Notes under the pieces: generated by a model
Seen by the model: only the letters and a program-made list of their open reading frames with translations
Told to the model about the DNA's origin: nothing
Databases searched by the model: none
Assembly: GCF_001238295.1 (NCBI RefSeq)
Contig: NZ_LGXZ01000001.1
Coordinates: 1-64,000, forward strand
DNA: 64,000 nt
Direction of reading: 5' to 3'
Source: Ruegeria sp. 6PALISEP08
GTDB taxonomy: Bacteria > Pseudomonadota > Alphaproteobacteria > Rhodobacterales > Rhodobacteraceae
Made by a program: the position numbers and the translations under genes
Part shown: piece after piece, positions 35,204-45,642 of the stretch
Numbering within the stretch: the first letter of the stretch is position 1
How the letters are laid out: every line of letters starts with the position of its first letter

Positions 35204-35322
35204 GCCGTTCATTGCCTGCTGCATCACCTCGTTGCGTCATAGCTCGAGGTTTGCCTCGTAAGCGGTTCGAATTGTTACTAGGCTGCGCCAGACGTTCAAT
35301 CGAGAGGAAAGACAGGTGCCGC

Positions 35323-35931
35323 ATGAGCTGGATCAGAACAGTGCCGTTGGAAGAGGCGACCGGAAAGCTGAAGAAACTTTACGAACGGGTGACCGGCCCG
35401 GACAATAATGTGGACAACATCATGATGGCGCATTCTTTGCGGCCGCATTCGATGGAAGGCCATATGGCGATGTACAAGGCGGTGCTGCATCACTCGGGCA
35501 ACAAGATACCGAAGTGGTTTCTTGAGGTGCTGGGCGTGTGGGTCAGTTCTCTGAATCGGTGCGGGTATTGCGTCGAACATCACTTCGCCGGTTTGCAGCG
35601 GTTGCTTGGCGACAAAGCGCGAGGCAATGCGATCCGGGCGGCGATTGAGGCACGTGATCCAGCTGCTGCTCCGTTGGATCCAGCGCAGGTCGCCGCCATG
35701 ATCTATGCCTGTAAACTGACCGAAAGTCCGGGGGACCTGGTCGAGGCGGATGTGATCACCCTGCGTGAGGCGGGTTGGGACGATGGAGAAGTCCTTGAGA
35801 TCAATCAGGTCTGTTCGTACTTCTCTTATGCAAATCGAACGGTGCTGGGGTTGGGATGTTCGACTGTCGGGGACGAGCTAGGTTTGTCGCCGAACAATTC
35901 TGACAACCCTGACGATTGGGGGCATCGGTAA
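35323..35931 (+). CDS. Peroxidase-related AhpD-like protein
   Basis: The 202-residue protein belongs to the carboxymuconolactone decarboxylase/AhpD superfamily. The redox motif is NRCGYCVEHHFAGL (Cys-x-x-Cys followed by His), and the N-terminal MSWIRTVPLEEATGKLKKLYE fits the peroxidase-related group. AhpD relatives reduce peroxiredoxins with lipoyl or thiol partners; the partner here is not visible. The ATG at 35323 is used instead of the upstream open frame. Confidence 0.83.
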   Translation: MSWIRTVPLEEATGKLKKLYERVTGPDNNVDNIMMAHSLRPHSMEGHMAMYKAVLHHSGNKIPKWFLEVLGVWVSSLNRCGYCVEHHFAGLQRLLGDKARGNAIRAAIEARDPAAAPLDPAQVAAMIYACKLTESPGDLVEADVITLREAGWDDGEVLEINQVCSYFSYANRTVLGLGCSTVGDELGLSPNNSDNPDDWGHR

Positions 35932-35944
35932 AAGATCACACAGA

Positions 35945-36823
35945 TCAGGCAATGCGGACCCATTCCAGTATGGCGTTTGCAACGTCCTGCGGTTTTTGAT
36001 GGTGCAGCCAGTGGTCGGTGCCGGGGATCGTGACGCGGGTCAAGTCCGCGGCAAAAGCCTCTAGCCCCTCGGTGGTTTCGGGCAAGAGCGCCTTGTCATC
36101 AGGGCCCCAAAGCAACAGGTGCGGGCATCGGACATGCAGCCGGTCGTGCGGCAGGTCCGGCAGGTCTGTTGCCGGAAGTCCGGGTTCAGCCACAACCAGT
36201 GGAGAGGCGCGATACCAGTTCAGCATTGCCTTCAGCCTCCCGGGGCGAGCCCATTCGGTGCGATATTCGACCATGCGGCTTTCGGTCAGCCAATCCAGTC
36301 CCATGCCATGGCGAAAGAACCTTTCGAGCACCGCAAAACTGTTTTCGGACAGTTTCCGGGCCGCATCTGGTGCCCGCAGTTGGTTGATGTACTGCGAGGC
36401 TTCCGATTGCGCACCGCCTGTGGCCATGGCGCGTTGAAACGGAACCGGGTGCACGCCGTTTGCGATGACAAGCCGGTTAACCAAATCAGGACGGAACATA
36501 GCAAGGCCATAGGCCACCGATGCGCCCCAGTCGTGACCCAGCACGGTAAAAGGCGCTCCGTGGGTCTCAATCAAGGTGGCCATGTCGGACACCAGTTGCG
36601 ATAGGGCATAGTTCTGCACCCCTTCGGGGCACCAGCTTTGACCATAGCCGCGCTGATCTGGGGCGATGCAATAGAAGTGATCCATCAGATGCGGGGCGAG
36701 ATCCGCCCAGGCGCCGCCGTATTCCGGGAAGCCGTGCAGCATCAACAGCGGTGGCGCATCGGAGTTGCCCCAGAATCGGACACAGAAGGACTGGCCATTC
36801 AGGTCGGCAAAAGACGTGCGCAT
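35945..36823 (-). CDS. Epoxide-hydrolase-like alpha/beta hydrolase
   Basis: The 292-residue protein has an oxyanion motif LMLHGFPEYGGAW, an aspartate nucleophile in VLGHDWGASVAYG, and a catalytic His near the end (GTDHWLHHQKP). An Asp nucleophile with the HGFPE motif is typical of epoxide hydrolases and haloalkane dehalogenases; the substrate is not clear. ATG 36823 is preferred over 36892. It is divergent from ppk2. Confidence 0.85.
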   Translation of the reverse strand: MRTSFADLNGQSFCVRFWGNSDAPPLLMLHGFPEYGGAWADLAPHLMDHFYCIAPDQRGYGQSWCPEGVQNYALSQLVSDMATLIETHGAPFTVLGHDWGASVAYGLAMFRPDLVNRLVIANGVHPVPFQRAMATGGAQSEASQYINQLRAPDAARKLSENSFAVLERFFRHGMGLDWLTESRMVEYRTEWARPGRLKAMLNWYRASPLVVAEPGLPATDLPDLPHDRLHVRCPHLLLWGPDDKALLPETTEGLEAFAADLTRVTIPGTDHWLHHQKPQDVANAILEWVRIA

Positions 36824-36945
36824 GGGAACCTCTGATCCGGAGTGGAATTTATGGGTTTTTGAGGCATCAATTTGACACCAATCAAAGCGCATTCAAGACG
36901 TTTCTGCTAGCCCTCATTCAGGACAGTAGAAAAAGGAAAAGATGT

Positions 36946-37869
36946 ATGGAAGCCATTGCTCCGGTCGAAGCAAAATCCCCTCAGATCAAATCCGTACCAG
37001 CCAATACAGCCGAGCCCGTCGCGCCCAGTCCCGAGAAAATCCGGCAGGCGTTCGAAAGTGGGAAATACCCCTACGGCCGCAAGATGGCACGGGCGACTTA
37101 TGAGACGCAGAAAGCCAAGTTGCAGGCCGAGCTTTTGAAGGTTCAGCTGTGGGCGCAAGACACGGGGCAGCGGTTCGTTCTGCTGTTCGAAGGTCGCGAT
37201 GCCGCTGGCAAGGGCGGCACGATCAAACGGTTCATGGAGCATTTGAATCCGCGTCAGGCTCGAGTGGTCGCTTTGAACAAACCCACCTGGGAAGAGAAAG
37301 GGCAGTGGTATTATCAGCGCTACCTTCAGGAGCTGCCAACCGTTGGTGAAATGGTGTTCTATGACCGGTCCTGGTACAACCGCGCGGGTGTTGAGCGGGT
37401 GATGGGCTTCTGCTCGCCCAATGAGTATCTGGAGTTCATGCGTCAGACGCCGGAACTGGAACAGATGCTGGTCCGCTCGGGCATCCAACTGTACAAATAC
37501 TGGTTCTCGGTCACGCAGGAGGAACAACAACGTCGGTTCAAAAGCCGCGAGACCGATCCGCTGAAACAGTGGAAACTTTCACCCATCGACAAGGCCAGCC
37601 TCAGCAAATGGGATGATTATACCGAGGCGAAAGAAGCGATGTTCTTTTACACCGATACCGCGGACGCGCCCTGGACGATCATCAAGTCGAACGACAAGAA
37701 ACGGGCTCGGTTGAACTGTATGCGTCACTTCCTGTCGACGCTGGATTACCCCGGCAAGGATCATGACGTTGTCGGTGATCCTGATCCGTTGATCGTGGGG
37801 CAGGCGCATCACGTCATTCATCGGTCTGAACATATTCTGGGTGCAACATTGCATCCGGACGCCCGTTAA
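36946..37869 (+). CDS. ppk2: Polyphosphate kinase 2
   Basis: The 307-residue protein carries the PPK2 domain: Walker A FEGRDAAGKGGTIKRF, LNPRQARVVAL, the Walker-B-like YDRSWYNRAGVERVMGF and a lid RRFKSRETDPLKQWKLSP. PPK2 enzymes transfer phosphate between polyphosphate and nucleotides, often making ATP or GTP. The ATG at 36946 is preceded by AAAAGGAAAAG. The first 40 residues before the domain are low-complexity. A GC hairpin follows the gene. Confidence 0.94.
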   Translation: MEAIAPVEAKSPQIKSVPANTAEPVAPSPEKIRQAFESGKYPYGRKMARATYETQKAKLQAELLKVQLWAQDTGQRFVLLFEGRDAAGKGGTIKRFMEHLNPRQARVVALNKPTWEEKGQWYYQRYLQELPTVGEMVFYDRSWYNRAGVERVMGFCSPNEYLEFMRQTPELEQMLVRSGIQLYKYWFSVTQEEQQRRFKSRETDPLKQWKLSPIDKASLSKWDDYTEAKEAMFFYTDTADAPWTIIKSNDKKRARLNCMRHFLSTLDYPGKDHDVVGDPDPLIVGQAHHVIHRSEHILGATLHPDAR

Positions 37870-37876
37870 ACACCAA

Positions 37877-37907
37877 GGTGCCCGTTCTCATGCCAGGAGC
37901 GGGCACC
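37877..37907 (+). terminator. Hairpin after ppk2
   Basis: GGTGCCCG / CGGGCACC forms an 8-bp stem with a 15-base loop. The following sequence (AAAGTCTCAC) has no T-tract, so it is a weak or Rho-assisted terminator at best. Confidence 0.4.
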
Positions 37908-37976
37908 AAAGTCTCACAATGAAATTTTAGTGATCCACTCTTGTCCCGCGCCAAGCCCGCGCATATGGCTGGTGCT

Positions 37977-39347
37977 ATGACAAAAGTGATGACATATCCC
38001 GCTCATTTTCGGGCGATTGCCGTGCTGGGCCTGCCCCTGGTCGGAGGGCATCTGGCGCAGTATGCGATCAGCTTGACAGATACCATCATGTTGGGTTGGT
38101 ACGGGGTCGAGGCGTTGGCTGCGGTGACATTGGCCAGCAGCTATTACTTTGTGCTGTTTTTGTTCGGTGCGGGGTTTGGCTGGGCCGTCATGCCAATGGT
38201 TGCCACAGCGGCAGCAGAAGGGGACGAAACCAGCATTCGCCGCTCAACCCGAATGGGGCTTTGGCTGTCGCTGCTGTACGCAGTGGTGGTTATGCCATTG
38301 CTGTGGTGGTCTTATCCGATCCTAATCGCCATGAAGCAGGAACCGCAAATTGCTGAAACCGCATCCGAGTATTTGCGCGTTGCAGGTTGGGGGTTGTTTC
38401 CGGCCCTGCTTGTGATGGTGCTGAAGTCCTACCTTGCGGCATTGGAACGGACGCAGATCGTGCTGTGGATCACGGTCGCGGCGGCATTTGTGAACGCGGT
38501 GACCAACTATGCGCTGATCTTCGGCAATTGGGGGGCACCGGAACTGGGCGTGACGGGGGCGGCCATCGCCTCAATCGCAACCCAGGTCGTTTCGCTGGTC
38601 GCTGTTGTTATCTACGTGGTTCGGACGCTGCCCGAACACAGCCTTTTTCAACGGTTTTGGCGGCCGGATTGGGAGATGTTCGCCAGCGTATGGAAGCTGG
38701 GTGTGCCCATTGGTCTGACCACTCTGGCCGAAGTTTCGCTGTTTGCAACATCAGCGGTGATGATGGGGTGGCTGGGTCAGGTCCCTCTGGCCGCGCATGG
38801 GATCGCGCTGAACCTCGCTTCGGCTACCTTTATGGTGCATTTGGGGTTGTCAAACGCCGCCACCATCAGGGCAGGTAACGCGCTGGGCCGTCGGGACAGG
38901 GCACATCTGGAAAAAGGTGCAATTGCCGTAACGGGCATGTCACTGATCATGTCCGTTCTGACAATTGTCCTGTTTCTGACCTGTGCCGAACCGCTGATTT
39001 CATTGTTCATGGAGACTGATGATCCGCAACGCGGGCAAATCCTGGCTATTGGGACAGGGTTGCTTGCCATGGCGGCATTGTTTCAACTGGTCGATGGGGC
39101 GCAGGTCATTGCACTGGGTCTGCTGCGCGGATTGCAAGACGCCAAAATTCCCATGGTCATGGCCGCACTCAGCTATTGGGTCGTTGGAATCCCGGCGTCG
39201 TACTATTTTGGTTTTGTTCGCGAAATGGACGGCATCGGTGTCTGGCTGGGGCTGGTGCTTGGTTTGGCATTCGCAGCCGTGCTGTTGATGGCCCGGTTCT
39301 GGATGCATTCGGTCCGGCAGATGCCGACAGCAGCAGAACCCGCCTAA
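37977..39347 (+). CDS. MATE-family efflux transporter
   Basis: The 456-residue protein has about twelve helices in two MATE halves, with LPLVGGHLAQYAISLTDTIM at the start and LGVPIGLTTLAEVSLFATSA opening the second half. MATE carriers export drugs or metabolites with Na+ or H+. Several in-frame starts exist (TTG 37941, ATG 37965, 37977, 37989); 37977 leaves a short cytoplasmic N-terminus. The 3' end overlaps the convergent neighbour by 4 bp. Confidence 0.9.
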   Translation: MTKVMTYPAHFRAIAVLGLPLVGGHLAQYAISLTDTIMLGWYGVEALAAVTLASSYYFVLFLFGAGFGWAVMPMVATAAAEGDETSIRRSTRMGLWLSLLYAVVVMPLLWWSYPILIAMKQEPQIAETASEYLRVAGWGLFPALLVMVLKSYLAALERTQIVLWITVAAAFVNAVTNYALIFGNWGAPELGVTGAAIASIATQVVSLVAVVIYVVRTLPEHSLFQRFWRPDWEMFASVWKLGVPIGLTTLAEVSLFATSAVMMGWLGQVPLAAHGIALNLASATFMVHLGLSNAATIRAGNALGRRDRAHLEKGAIAVTGMSLIMSVLTIVLFLTCAEPLISLFMETDDPQRGQILAIGTGLLAMAALFQLVDGAQVIALGLLRGLQDAKIPMVMAALSYWVVGIPASYYFGFVREMDGIGVWLGLVLGLAFAAVLLMARFWMHSVRQMPTAAEPA

Positions 39348-39745
39348 TTCTTGCTCAGCCGGTCTGCTTTTTTCCGAACCAGAACCGTGCGCAGGTCGTG
39401 CATCGCCATCAGCAACCGGTCGGTTACGTCTTCTAGCTGTTCGTCACTTGCCTTGGACTGCGCCCATTGCGTGGTCAGGTTCAGGTAGTCGACAGCGCGA
39501 TGGATATCGTCGATGTCGCGCTGGGCCAACAAGGCCCGGCGTTCTTGCATCCAGCGGTCGATTTCGGCGTGATCTCGCTCAGAAAGCGTCCGCTGCCCTT
39601 GCGGTTTGACTTCGCCATTGCGGATATTGATGACCGCGATCTGGTCCATCTCAATACGGCGTTGGCGGTTTTCTGTATCGACCCGAAACACCGCAGCCCC
39701 GTTTTCACGGATACGAAAGTAGTACTCGGGAAGTTCGGCGGACAT
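39344..39745 (-). CDS. Conserved Rhodobacterales-type hypothetical protein
   Basis: This 133-residue soluble protein begins MSAELPEYYFRIRENGAAVFR, contains IEMDQIAVINIRNGEVKPQG and ends in a helical charged region (TDRLLMAMHDLRTVLVRKK). I recognise no defined domain. It starts 2 bp before the end of the aminotransferase gene in the direction of transcription, so the two are likely one unit. No signal peptide or membrane segment is seen. Confidence 0.8.
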   Translation of the reverse strand: MSAELPEYYFRIRENGAAVFRVDTENRQRRIEMDQIAVINIRNGEVKPQGQRTLSERDHAEIDRWMQERRALLAQRDIDDIHRAVDYLNLTTQWAQSKASDEQLEDVTDRLLMAMHDLRTVLVRKKADRLSKN

Positions 39746-39747
39746 GT

Positions 39748-40971
<1,224 letters not shown>

Positions 40972-41042
40972 TCAACCTGACTGTCATAGGGTGCACCGGA
41001 ATGACGATCAAGCCGTATGGATAATGTGAATCGGAGACCCGA

Positions 41043-41435
41043 ATGAATGATGAACAAGACTGGTATGGTCCGGAGTCTGCAACATTTGGGGATCGTTTGG
41101 CGGGCGCTCGCGAAGCCGCCGGAATGACGCAAGCAGAATTGGCACGCCGTCTTGGGGTCAAGAAAGCGACAATTGCTGATTGGGAAAACGATTTATCCGA
41201 GCCGCGTGCGAACCGATTGTCGATGATGGCGGGTATGATCAATGTCTCGATCATGTGGCTGCTGACCGGTGAGGGCGACGGCATGGATGCACCGGTGGAA
41301 GAGGGTGAAGGCGGTATGGAACTGTCAGTCGCCGTAGCCGAACTGCGTGCCATTCGCGGCGAGATGCGCGCGAGCGCCGAACGCGCGGCGCGGCTGGAAA
41401 AGAAAATGCGCCTGATGCTGGAGCAGAAGAATTGA
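41043..41435 (+). CDS. XRE-family helix-turn-helix regulator
   Basis: The 130-residue protein has an N-terminal Cro/CI-type HTH (FGDRLAGAREAAGMTQAELA, RRLGVKKATIADWENDLSEP). It ends with a coiled-coil-like tail (AELRAIRGEMRASAERAARLEK) that may mediate dimers. It lies between aspartate aminotransferase and sdhE. Its stop overlaps the sdhE start, so the two are translated together; a role in regulating its neighbours is possible but unproven. Confidence 0.87.
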   Translation: MNDEQDWYGPESATFGDRLAGAREAAGMTQAELARRLGVKKATIADWENDLSEPRANRLSMMAGMINVSIMWLLTGEGDGMDAPVEEGEGGMELSVAVAELRAIRGEMRASAERAARLEKKMRLMLEQKN

Positions 41436-41689
41436 GCGAGCCCCGGGATGTGCGCATCAAACGCATGAAAATGCGGTCCATGCGGCGTGGGATCAAAGAA
41501 ATGGACATTATCCTGTCCGCCTACGCAGATCGCAATCTGGCCGACATGGATGAGGCCGGGCTGGATGATTATGACGCGCTGCTGAATGAAAATGACCAGG
41601 ATCTATATCAGTGGGTCACCGGGCAGGTACAATCGCCTGCACAGTTTTCCCGCTTGATATCGGACATCGCTCAAACGTTTCAAAAGTAA
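41432..41689 (+). CDS. sdhE: FAD assembly factor SdhE
   Basis: SdhE helps attach FAD to the succinate dehydrogenase flavoprotein. The 85-residue protein has the RGxxE motif in RSMRRGIKEMDIILSAYAD and ends with a helical TGQVQSPAQFSRLISDIAQ. It starts with TTG, overlapping the TGA of the XRE gene. The family match supports this rare start. Confidence 0.9.
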   Translation: MSEPRDVRIKRMKMRSMRRGIKEMDIILSAYADRNLADMDEAGLDDYDALLNENDQDLYQWVTGQVQSPAQFSRLISDIAQTFQK

Positions 41690-41767
41690 CGAAAATTTCC
41701 GCTTAACCGATTTTTTGGATTTTTGGTTCATCGTGTCTCAAACCGCGCGACTGAATCGGAGGGTCGG

Positions 41768-42265
41768 ATGAGTATGGAAATGCAGGTCTCGGGATCGGGA
41801 ACCAAGGGGTTCATGACCAGCTACCTTGAGGCGCTGGCCCTTGTGGAAAGATTGCACCGCTTGCTGCTGGACGTCATCAAGGACGAGTTTGAGCGCATTG
41901 GCGTGTTGGAAATCAATGCTGTGCAGGCGCTGCTTCTGTTCAATATCGGTGATCACGAAGTCACGGCAGGTGAACTGAAAAGCCGTGGCTACTATCAAGG
42001 CAGCAATGTCAGTTACAACCTCAAGAAACTGGTCGAGATGGGGTACATGCACCATCAGCGCTGCGAGATCGACCGTCGCTCGGTGCGCGTACGCCTGACG
42101 CCGCTGGGCAGAGAGATCCGCGACATCGTTTCCGACCTGTTTGCACGTCACGCTGAGGGCCTGCAAGGCAGGGGAGTGCTGGCACTTGAGGGCATAGAAG
42201 ACATCACCACGTCGTTGCGCCGCGTCGAACGGTATTGGACCGACCAGATCAGGTATATCTACTGA
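41768..42265 (+). CDS. MarR-like winged-helix regulator (LdtR-type)
   Basis: The 165-residue protein has a winged-helix core (VTAGELKSRGYYQGSNVSYN, LKKLVEMGYMHHQRCEIDRR, SVRVRLTPLGREIRDIVSDL) between helical ends. This matches alphaproteobacterial MarR relatives of the LdtR group, which act in stress and cell-wall control. The ATG at 41768 follows GGAGGGTC. It ends directly against the convergent DUF1194 gene. Confidence 0.83.
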   Translation: MSMEMQVSGSGTKGFMTSYLEALALVERLHRLLLDVIKDEFERIGVLEINAVQALLLFNIGDHEVTAGELKSRGYYQGSNVSYNLKKLVEMGYMHHQRCEIDRRSVRVRLTPLGREIRDIVSDLFARHAEGLQGRGVLALEGIEDITTSLRRVERYWTDQIRYIY

Positions 42266-42979
42266 TCAAGGACGGGCTTCGGACAGCACGAGGCTGTCCA
42301 ACTCTCGGATCAGTTTACGGATCATGGCATCTTCATAGGCCTCAAACCCCAACGCGACCTCGACGAAGGCGTTTGGCCCTGAAATGACCCAGGCCGTGTA
42401 ATAGGCGGAAAGCTCGCCCACCTGAACAAAGCGCTGATCTCCGGCCTTAGGGTCATCCGCACCGATGACCAGACCGTTGATTGTTATTCCGCTGTTACGC
42501 AGTGTAGCTCGAACTTCGCGGGGATGGGTCCCAAGATTATGCTTGCCATCTCCAGACAGATCCAGCGTACGCCGCCAGCATGAATTTTGCTGCCGTAGCA
42601 AATCGGCGCCAAACGCCATCGCGGATCCAACCGCAGTGCCTTGCGGTGTCGAGCTGCGTGAAGTTTCGATCAAAAGGGTGTTGATTGCGTTTAGATCGAC
42701 CTGGGTTTGAATCTCGGTCCAGTTCAGCAGCATTCGTTCGTGCCCGGGCTCGTTCCATTCAAAAACTGCCAGTCTTATGGATGTCGCGTCATCGGCCAGC
42801 ATCAGCTGGCGCACTTCAGGGTGTTGCAGCGCAGCGGCCACGCCCTCTAACTGCAACCTGTATTCCCCGTTGTCGACTGACCCCGACACGTCCAGACCCA
42901 AAGCCAATGCGTGCCGGCACTGCGCATGAACAGGCCCGGATATCAGGCAGAACAACACGACAAGCAGACGCGCAATCAT
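42266..42979 (-). CDS. DUF1194 (VWA-like) secreted protein, copy 2
   Basis: The 237-residue protein has a signal peptide (MIARLLVVLFCLISGPVHAQ) and a von Willebrand A-like fold with the MIDAS-type start LALGLDVSGSVD and LDLSGDGKHN. The DUF1194 family is common in Rhodobacterales and of unknown function. It follows a paralogue with an ATGA overlap, and both follow gloA. It shares with that paralogue the patterns LDLSGDG, ITINGLVI and a C-terminal RKLIREL. Confidence 0.88.
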   Translation of the reverse strand: MIARLLVVLFCLISGPVHAQCRHALALGLDVSGSVDNGEYRLQLEGVAAALQHPEVRQLMLADDATSIRLAVFEWNEPGHERMLLNWTEIQTQVDLNAINTLLIETSRSSTPQGTAVGSAMAFGADLLRQQNSCWRRTLDLSGDGKHNLGTHPREVRATLRNSGITINGLVIGADDPKAGDQRFVQVGELSAYYTAWVISGPNAFVEVALGFEAYEDAMIRKLIRELDSLVLSEARP

Positions 42980-43677
42980 TGGCCAACACGTCCAATCGCG
43001 CCGATCTGCAGTCCGCTCAGTTCCCTCTTAAGCTTCTTGCGCATGGCGCGTTCGAAATCTTCAAACCCCTGTGCCACTTCAAGAAAGGCACCGGGGCCAT
43101 GCAGGACGTTGTTCTCAAAGAAGGGAACCAGAAACAGTTCACCTTCAAAATCGGCGGCGTTGATAACCAGGCCATTGACCACAACGTCACGGGTAAAGAA
43201 CCGTTGATACGCGATCTGCGGCCCATACCCGTCATTGTTGGACCCGTCACCGGACAGGTCTATCGTATGAAACAGGCAAGAGGGCGCGCTTTGCAGCAAT
43301 TTGGCCCCAAACCGCAGCGCGTGCCCCATAGCTGTGGCCGAGCCTTGATTGGACCGGATCGACTGGCTGATTTGCGTTGCCGCGGCGATCAAATTTCCTT
43401 TATTTTCAATAATTTGCCAGTTCAGAATGACGTGTTGTGTAGATTGCCCGCTCCACTCGTAGACCGCCAAGGCAACGGGCAGGGGTGAGGAAAAGAAAGC
43501 CTCTTGTACTTCAGGGGCTAAAAGCGCTGCGGCCAATCCCTGCCTCTGCAAAAGATCTTCTGCATCGTCGACCGAGACTGAAATATCCATCGCCAGAGCT
43601 AGGGCCAAACGGCATTGTTCGGCCTTGATAGGGCCGGCCAAAATGGCCAGCCCCATTGCTATGATCCACCGGATCAC
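42976..43677 (-). CDS. DUF1194 (VWA-like) secreted protein, copy 1
   Basis: The 233-residue protein has a signal peptide (MIRWIIAMGLAILAGPIKAE) and a VWA-like start, LALAMDISVSVDDAED. In copy 2 this motif is DVSGS. Here the serine after Val keeps the DxSxS-type metal site. TIDLSGDGSNNDG and the Arg/Lys-rich C-terminus match copy 2. Gene starts and stops overlap as ATGA on both sides, joining gloA and the two copies in one operon. Probable periplasmic location; role unknown. Confidence 0.88.
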   Translation of the reverse strand: MIRWIIAMGLAILAGPIKAEQCRLALALAMDISVSVDDAEDLLQRQGLAAALLAPEVQEAFFSSPLPVALAVYEWSGQSTQHVILNWQIIENKGNLIAAATQISQSIRSNQGSATAMGHALRFGAKLLQSAPSCLFHTIDLSGDGSNNDGYGPQIAYQRFFTRDVVVNGLVINAADFEGELFLVPFFENNVLHGPGAFLEVAQGFEDFERAMRKKLKRELSGLQIGAIGRVGQ

Positions 43678-44102
43678 CAGCGGCCGGTGTTCTCCATGCT
43701 GGCCCAGGGTTCGGCAGGTTCCAGCGCGTCGCCATTCTGCAGCAACTCAACCGAGATGTTGTCGGGAGAACGGATAAAGGCCATGCGACCGTCGCGTGGC
43801 GGGCGGTTGATGGTGACGCCGTTGTTCTGAAGGTGTTGGCAGACCTCGTAGATGTTGTCGACGCCGTACGCCAAGTGGCCGAAATGTCGGCTGTCGCTGG
43901 GCAGCTCATCATCGCCATCCCAGTTGTATGTCAGTTCGATCGGAGCGTCCTCCTGCCCCGGAGGAGCCATGAAAATCAGCGAGAATCGCCCGGCCTCGCT
44001 GTCATATCGGCGTGTTTCCTTGAGGCCGAGAAGCTCATAAAACGCCATGGACTTTTCCAGGTCCCCCACGCGGACCATAGTGTGCAGATATGTCAGCGCC
44101 AT
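43674..44102 (-). CDS. gloA: Glyoxalase I (lactoylglutathione lyase)
   Basis: GloA isomerises the hemithioacetal of methylglyoxal and glutathione to S-lactoylglutathione. The 142-residue VOC protein shows the four usual metal ligands: His7 (LTYLHTMVRV), Glu in PIELTYNW, His in RHFGHLAYGVD and Glu in NISVELLQ. It is shortest and most like GloA of the VOC group. It heads the operon with the two DUF1194 genes, an odd pairing. Confidence 0.93.
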   Translation of the reverse strand: MALTYLHTMVRVGDLEKSMAFYELLGLKETRRYDSEAGRFSLIFMAPPGQEDAPIELTYNWDGDDELPSDSRHFGHLAYGVDNIYEVCQHLQNNGVTINRPPRDGRMAFIRSPDNISVELLQNGDALEPAEPWASMENTGRW

Positions 44103-44278
44103 TTTGACTTTCCTTCTTCGATTTATTTTGCCAGCAACTTAGCGCACTGGTTTGACGTGTCGAGTGCACCGTGGTGTCCAAATCGAAAATAGCGCGGGTT
44201 GCGGCATATATCGCGGTTCCGGTGGCGGGATTGGCGAGATATAGTAGGAGGCGACTCATTACCAGAAAGGAAGATTTG

Positions 44279-45187
44279 ATGCCGCTGTCCGCTGACCAAC
44301 AGGCCGAGATCGAAGCGCAACGCGCGCAATCGCATCCCACACGTCGCGCCGTTTCAGCCGGAATGGAAGACCATTTGTACACCGCGCATCAGGTCCTGGA
44401 TCACGGCTTTGTTCGTGTGATCGACTATATGGGCGATGATGCCGCGATCTGTCAGGCGGCCCGTGTATCTTATGGTAAAGGCACAAAATCGGTTCAGAAC
44501 GACGAAGGGCTGATCCGATATCTGATGCGGCACTGGCACTCGACCCCGTTCGAGATGTGCGAGGTCAAACTGCATGTAAAGCTGCCCGTTTTTGTGGCGC
44601 GCCAGTGGATTCGGCACCGAACAGCAAATGTAAACGAATACTCGGCGCGGTATTCTATTCTGGATCGTGAGTTTTATATCCCCGCGCCAGAGCATGTAGC
44701 GGCCCAGTCAGAGGTGAACAACCAGGGGCGCGGATCAGCACTGGAAGGTGAAGAAGCGGCTCGTGTGCTGGAAATCCTGAAAGCCGACAGCACCCGCTGC
44801 TATGACAATTACGAGGCCATGATCAACCAGGATGGACAACAGGGCCTGGCGCGTGAACTGGCTCGGATGAACCTGCCTGCGAACATCTACACGCAGTGGT
44901 ATTGGAAGGTCGATCTGCACAACCTGTTCCATTTCCTGCGTTTGCGCGCAGACCCTCATGCGCAGTACGAAATCCGCGTATACGCCGACGCGATGTGCAA
45001 GATCGTCGCCGACTGGGTGCCGTTTGCCTACAAAGCGTTCGAGGACTACCGTTTGGGTGCGGTCAACCTGTCCGCCCAGATGGCGGAGAGTCTTCGGAAC
45101 ATGTTGGCGGGTGAGACCGTCACGCAGGAAAGCTCAGGCATGACCGCCCGTGAATGGCGTGAGTTTGAAGCGATCATCCGCAAGTAA
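44279..45187 (+). CDS. thyX: Flavin-dependent thymidylate synthase ThyX
   Basis: ThyX makes dTMP from dUMP with FAD and methylenetetrahydrofolate. The 302-residue protein has the signature [11 protein letters not shown] (residues 112–122) and further family blocks ([52 protein letters not shown]). GAAAGGAAGA precedes the ATG at 44279. Confidence 0.96.
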   Translation: MPLSADQQAEIEAQRAQSHPTRRAVSAGMEDHLYTAHQVLDHGFVRVIDYMGDDAAICQAARVSYGKGTKSVQNDEGLIRYLMRHWHSTPFEMCEVKLHVKLPVFVARQWIRHRTANVNEYSARYSILDREFYIPAPEHVAAQSEVNNQGRGSALEGEEAARVLEILKADSTRCYDNYEAMINQDGQQGLARELARMNLPANIYTQWYWKVDLHNLFHFLRLRADPHAQYEIRVYADAMCKIVADWVPFAYKAFEDYRLGAVNLSAQMAESLRNMLAGETVTQESSGMTAREWREFEAIIRK

Positions 45188-45247
45188 TTCTCACTAACGC
45201 CTAGCGTTTGTCTATACATTCTGTCATGGAATCGATACAATGGTTCC

Positions 45248-45556
45248 ATGATCCACGTTTATAAAACTGCTGCTTTGTGCTTGCTCTTTAGCCATACTTT
45301 GCCAGCGCAGGCTCAGTCTCCTATCGCAGAAATTCTGTGTGAGCCGACGCACCGGTTACACCAAAAGCTAGAAGGGCAGTTTGGGTCGGAACGTGTGGCC
45401 ACTGGTGTTCGCGGACCTGAACAAATCATGGAAGTTTGGTCAAACCAGCGCGGCGACTGGACGATGGTCGTGACCTATGCGACCGGAACGTCCTGCATCG
45501 TTGCCATGGGCGACAACTGGATTGCTCATGACAGGCCAAAGCCCGCACGAGGGTAA
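45248..45556 (+). CDS. Small secreted hypothetical protein
   Basis: The 102-residue protein starts with a signal peptide (MIHVYKTAALCLLFSHTLPA, cleavage near AQA) and a mature part with cysteines at CEPTHRLHQKL and TSCIVAMGDNW, able to form a disulfide. GPEQIMEVWSNQRGDW is a noticeable patch. Similar small proteins are frequent in Rhodobacterales, but no named domain applies. It lies 60 bp after thyX on the same strand. Confidence 0.75.
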   Translation: MIHVYKTAALCLLFSHTLPAQAQSPIAEILCEPTHRLHQKLEGQFGSERVATGVRGPEQIMEVWSNQRGDWTMVVTYATGTSCIVAMGDNWIAHDRPKPARG

Positions 45557-45642
45557 TGGAACATGTCCGGTGGGGGGCGGGTGACGGCCGGAAATTGGCC
45601 GTCATCCTCAAATGTATCACTCCGCGTTGGGCGGGGGTGTCG

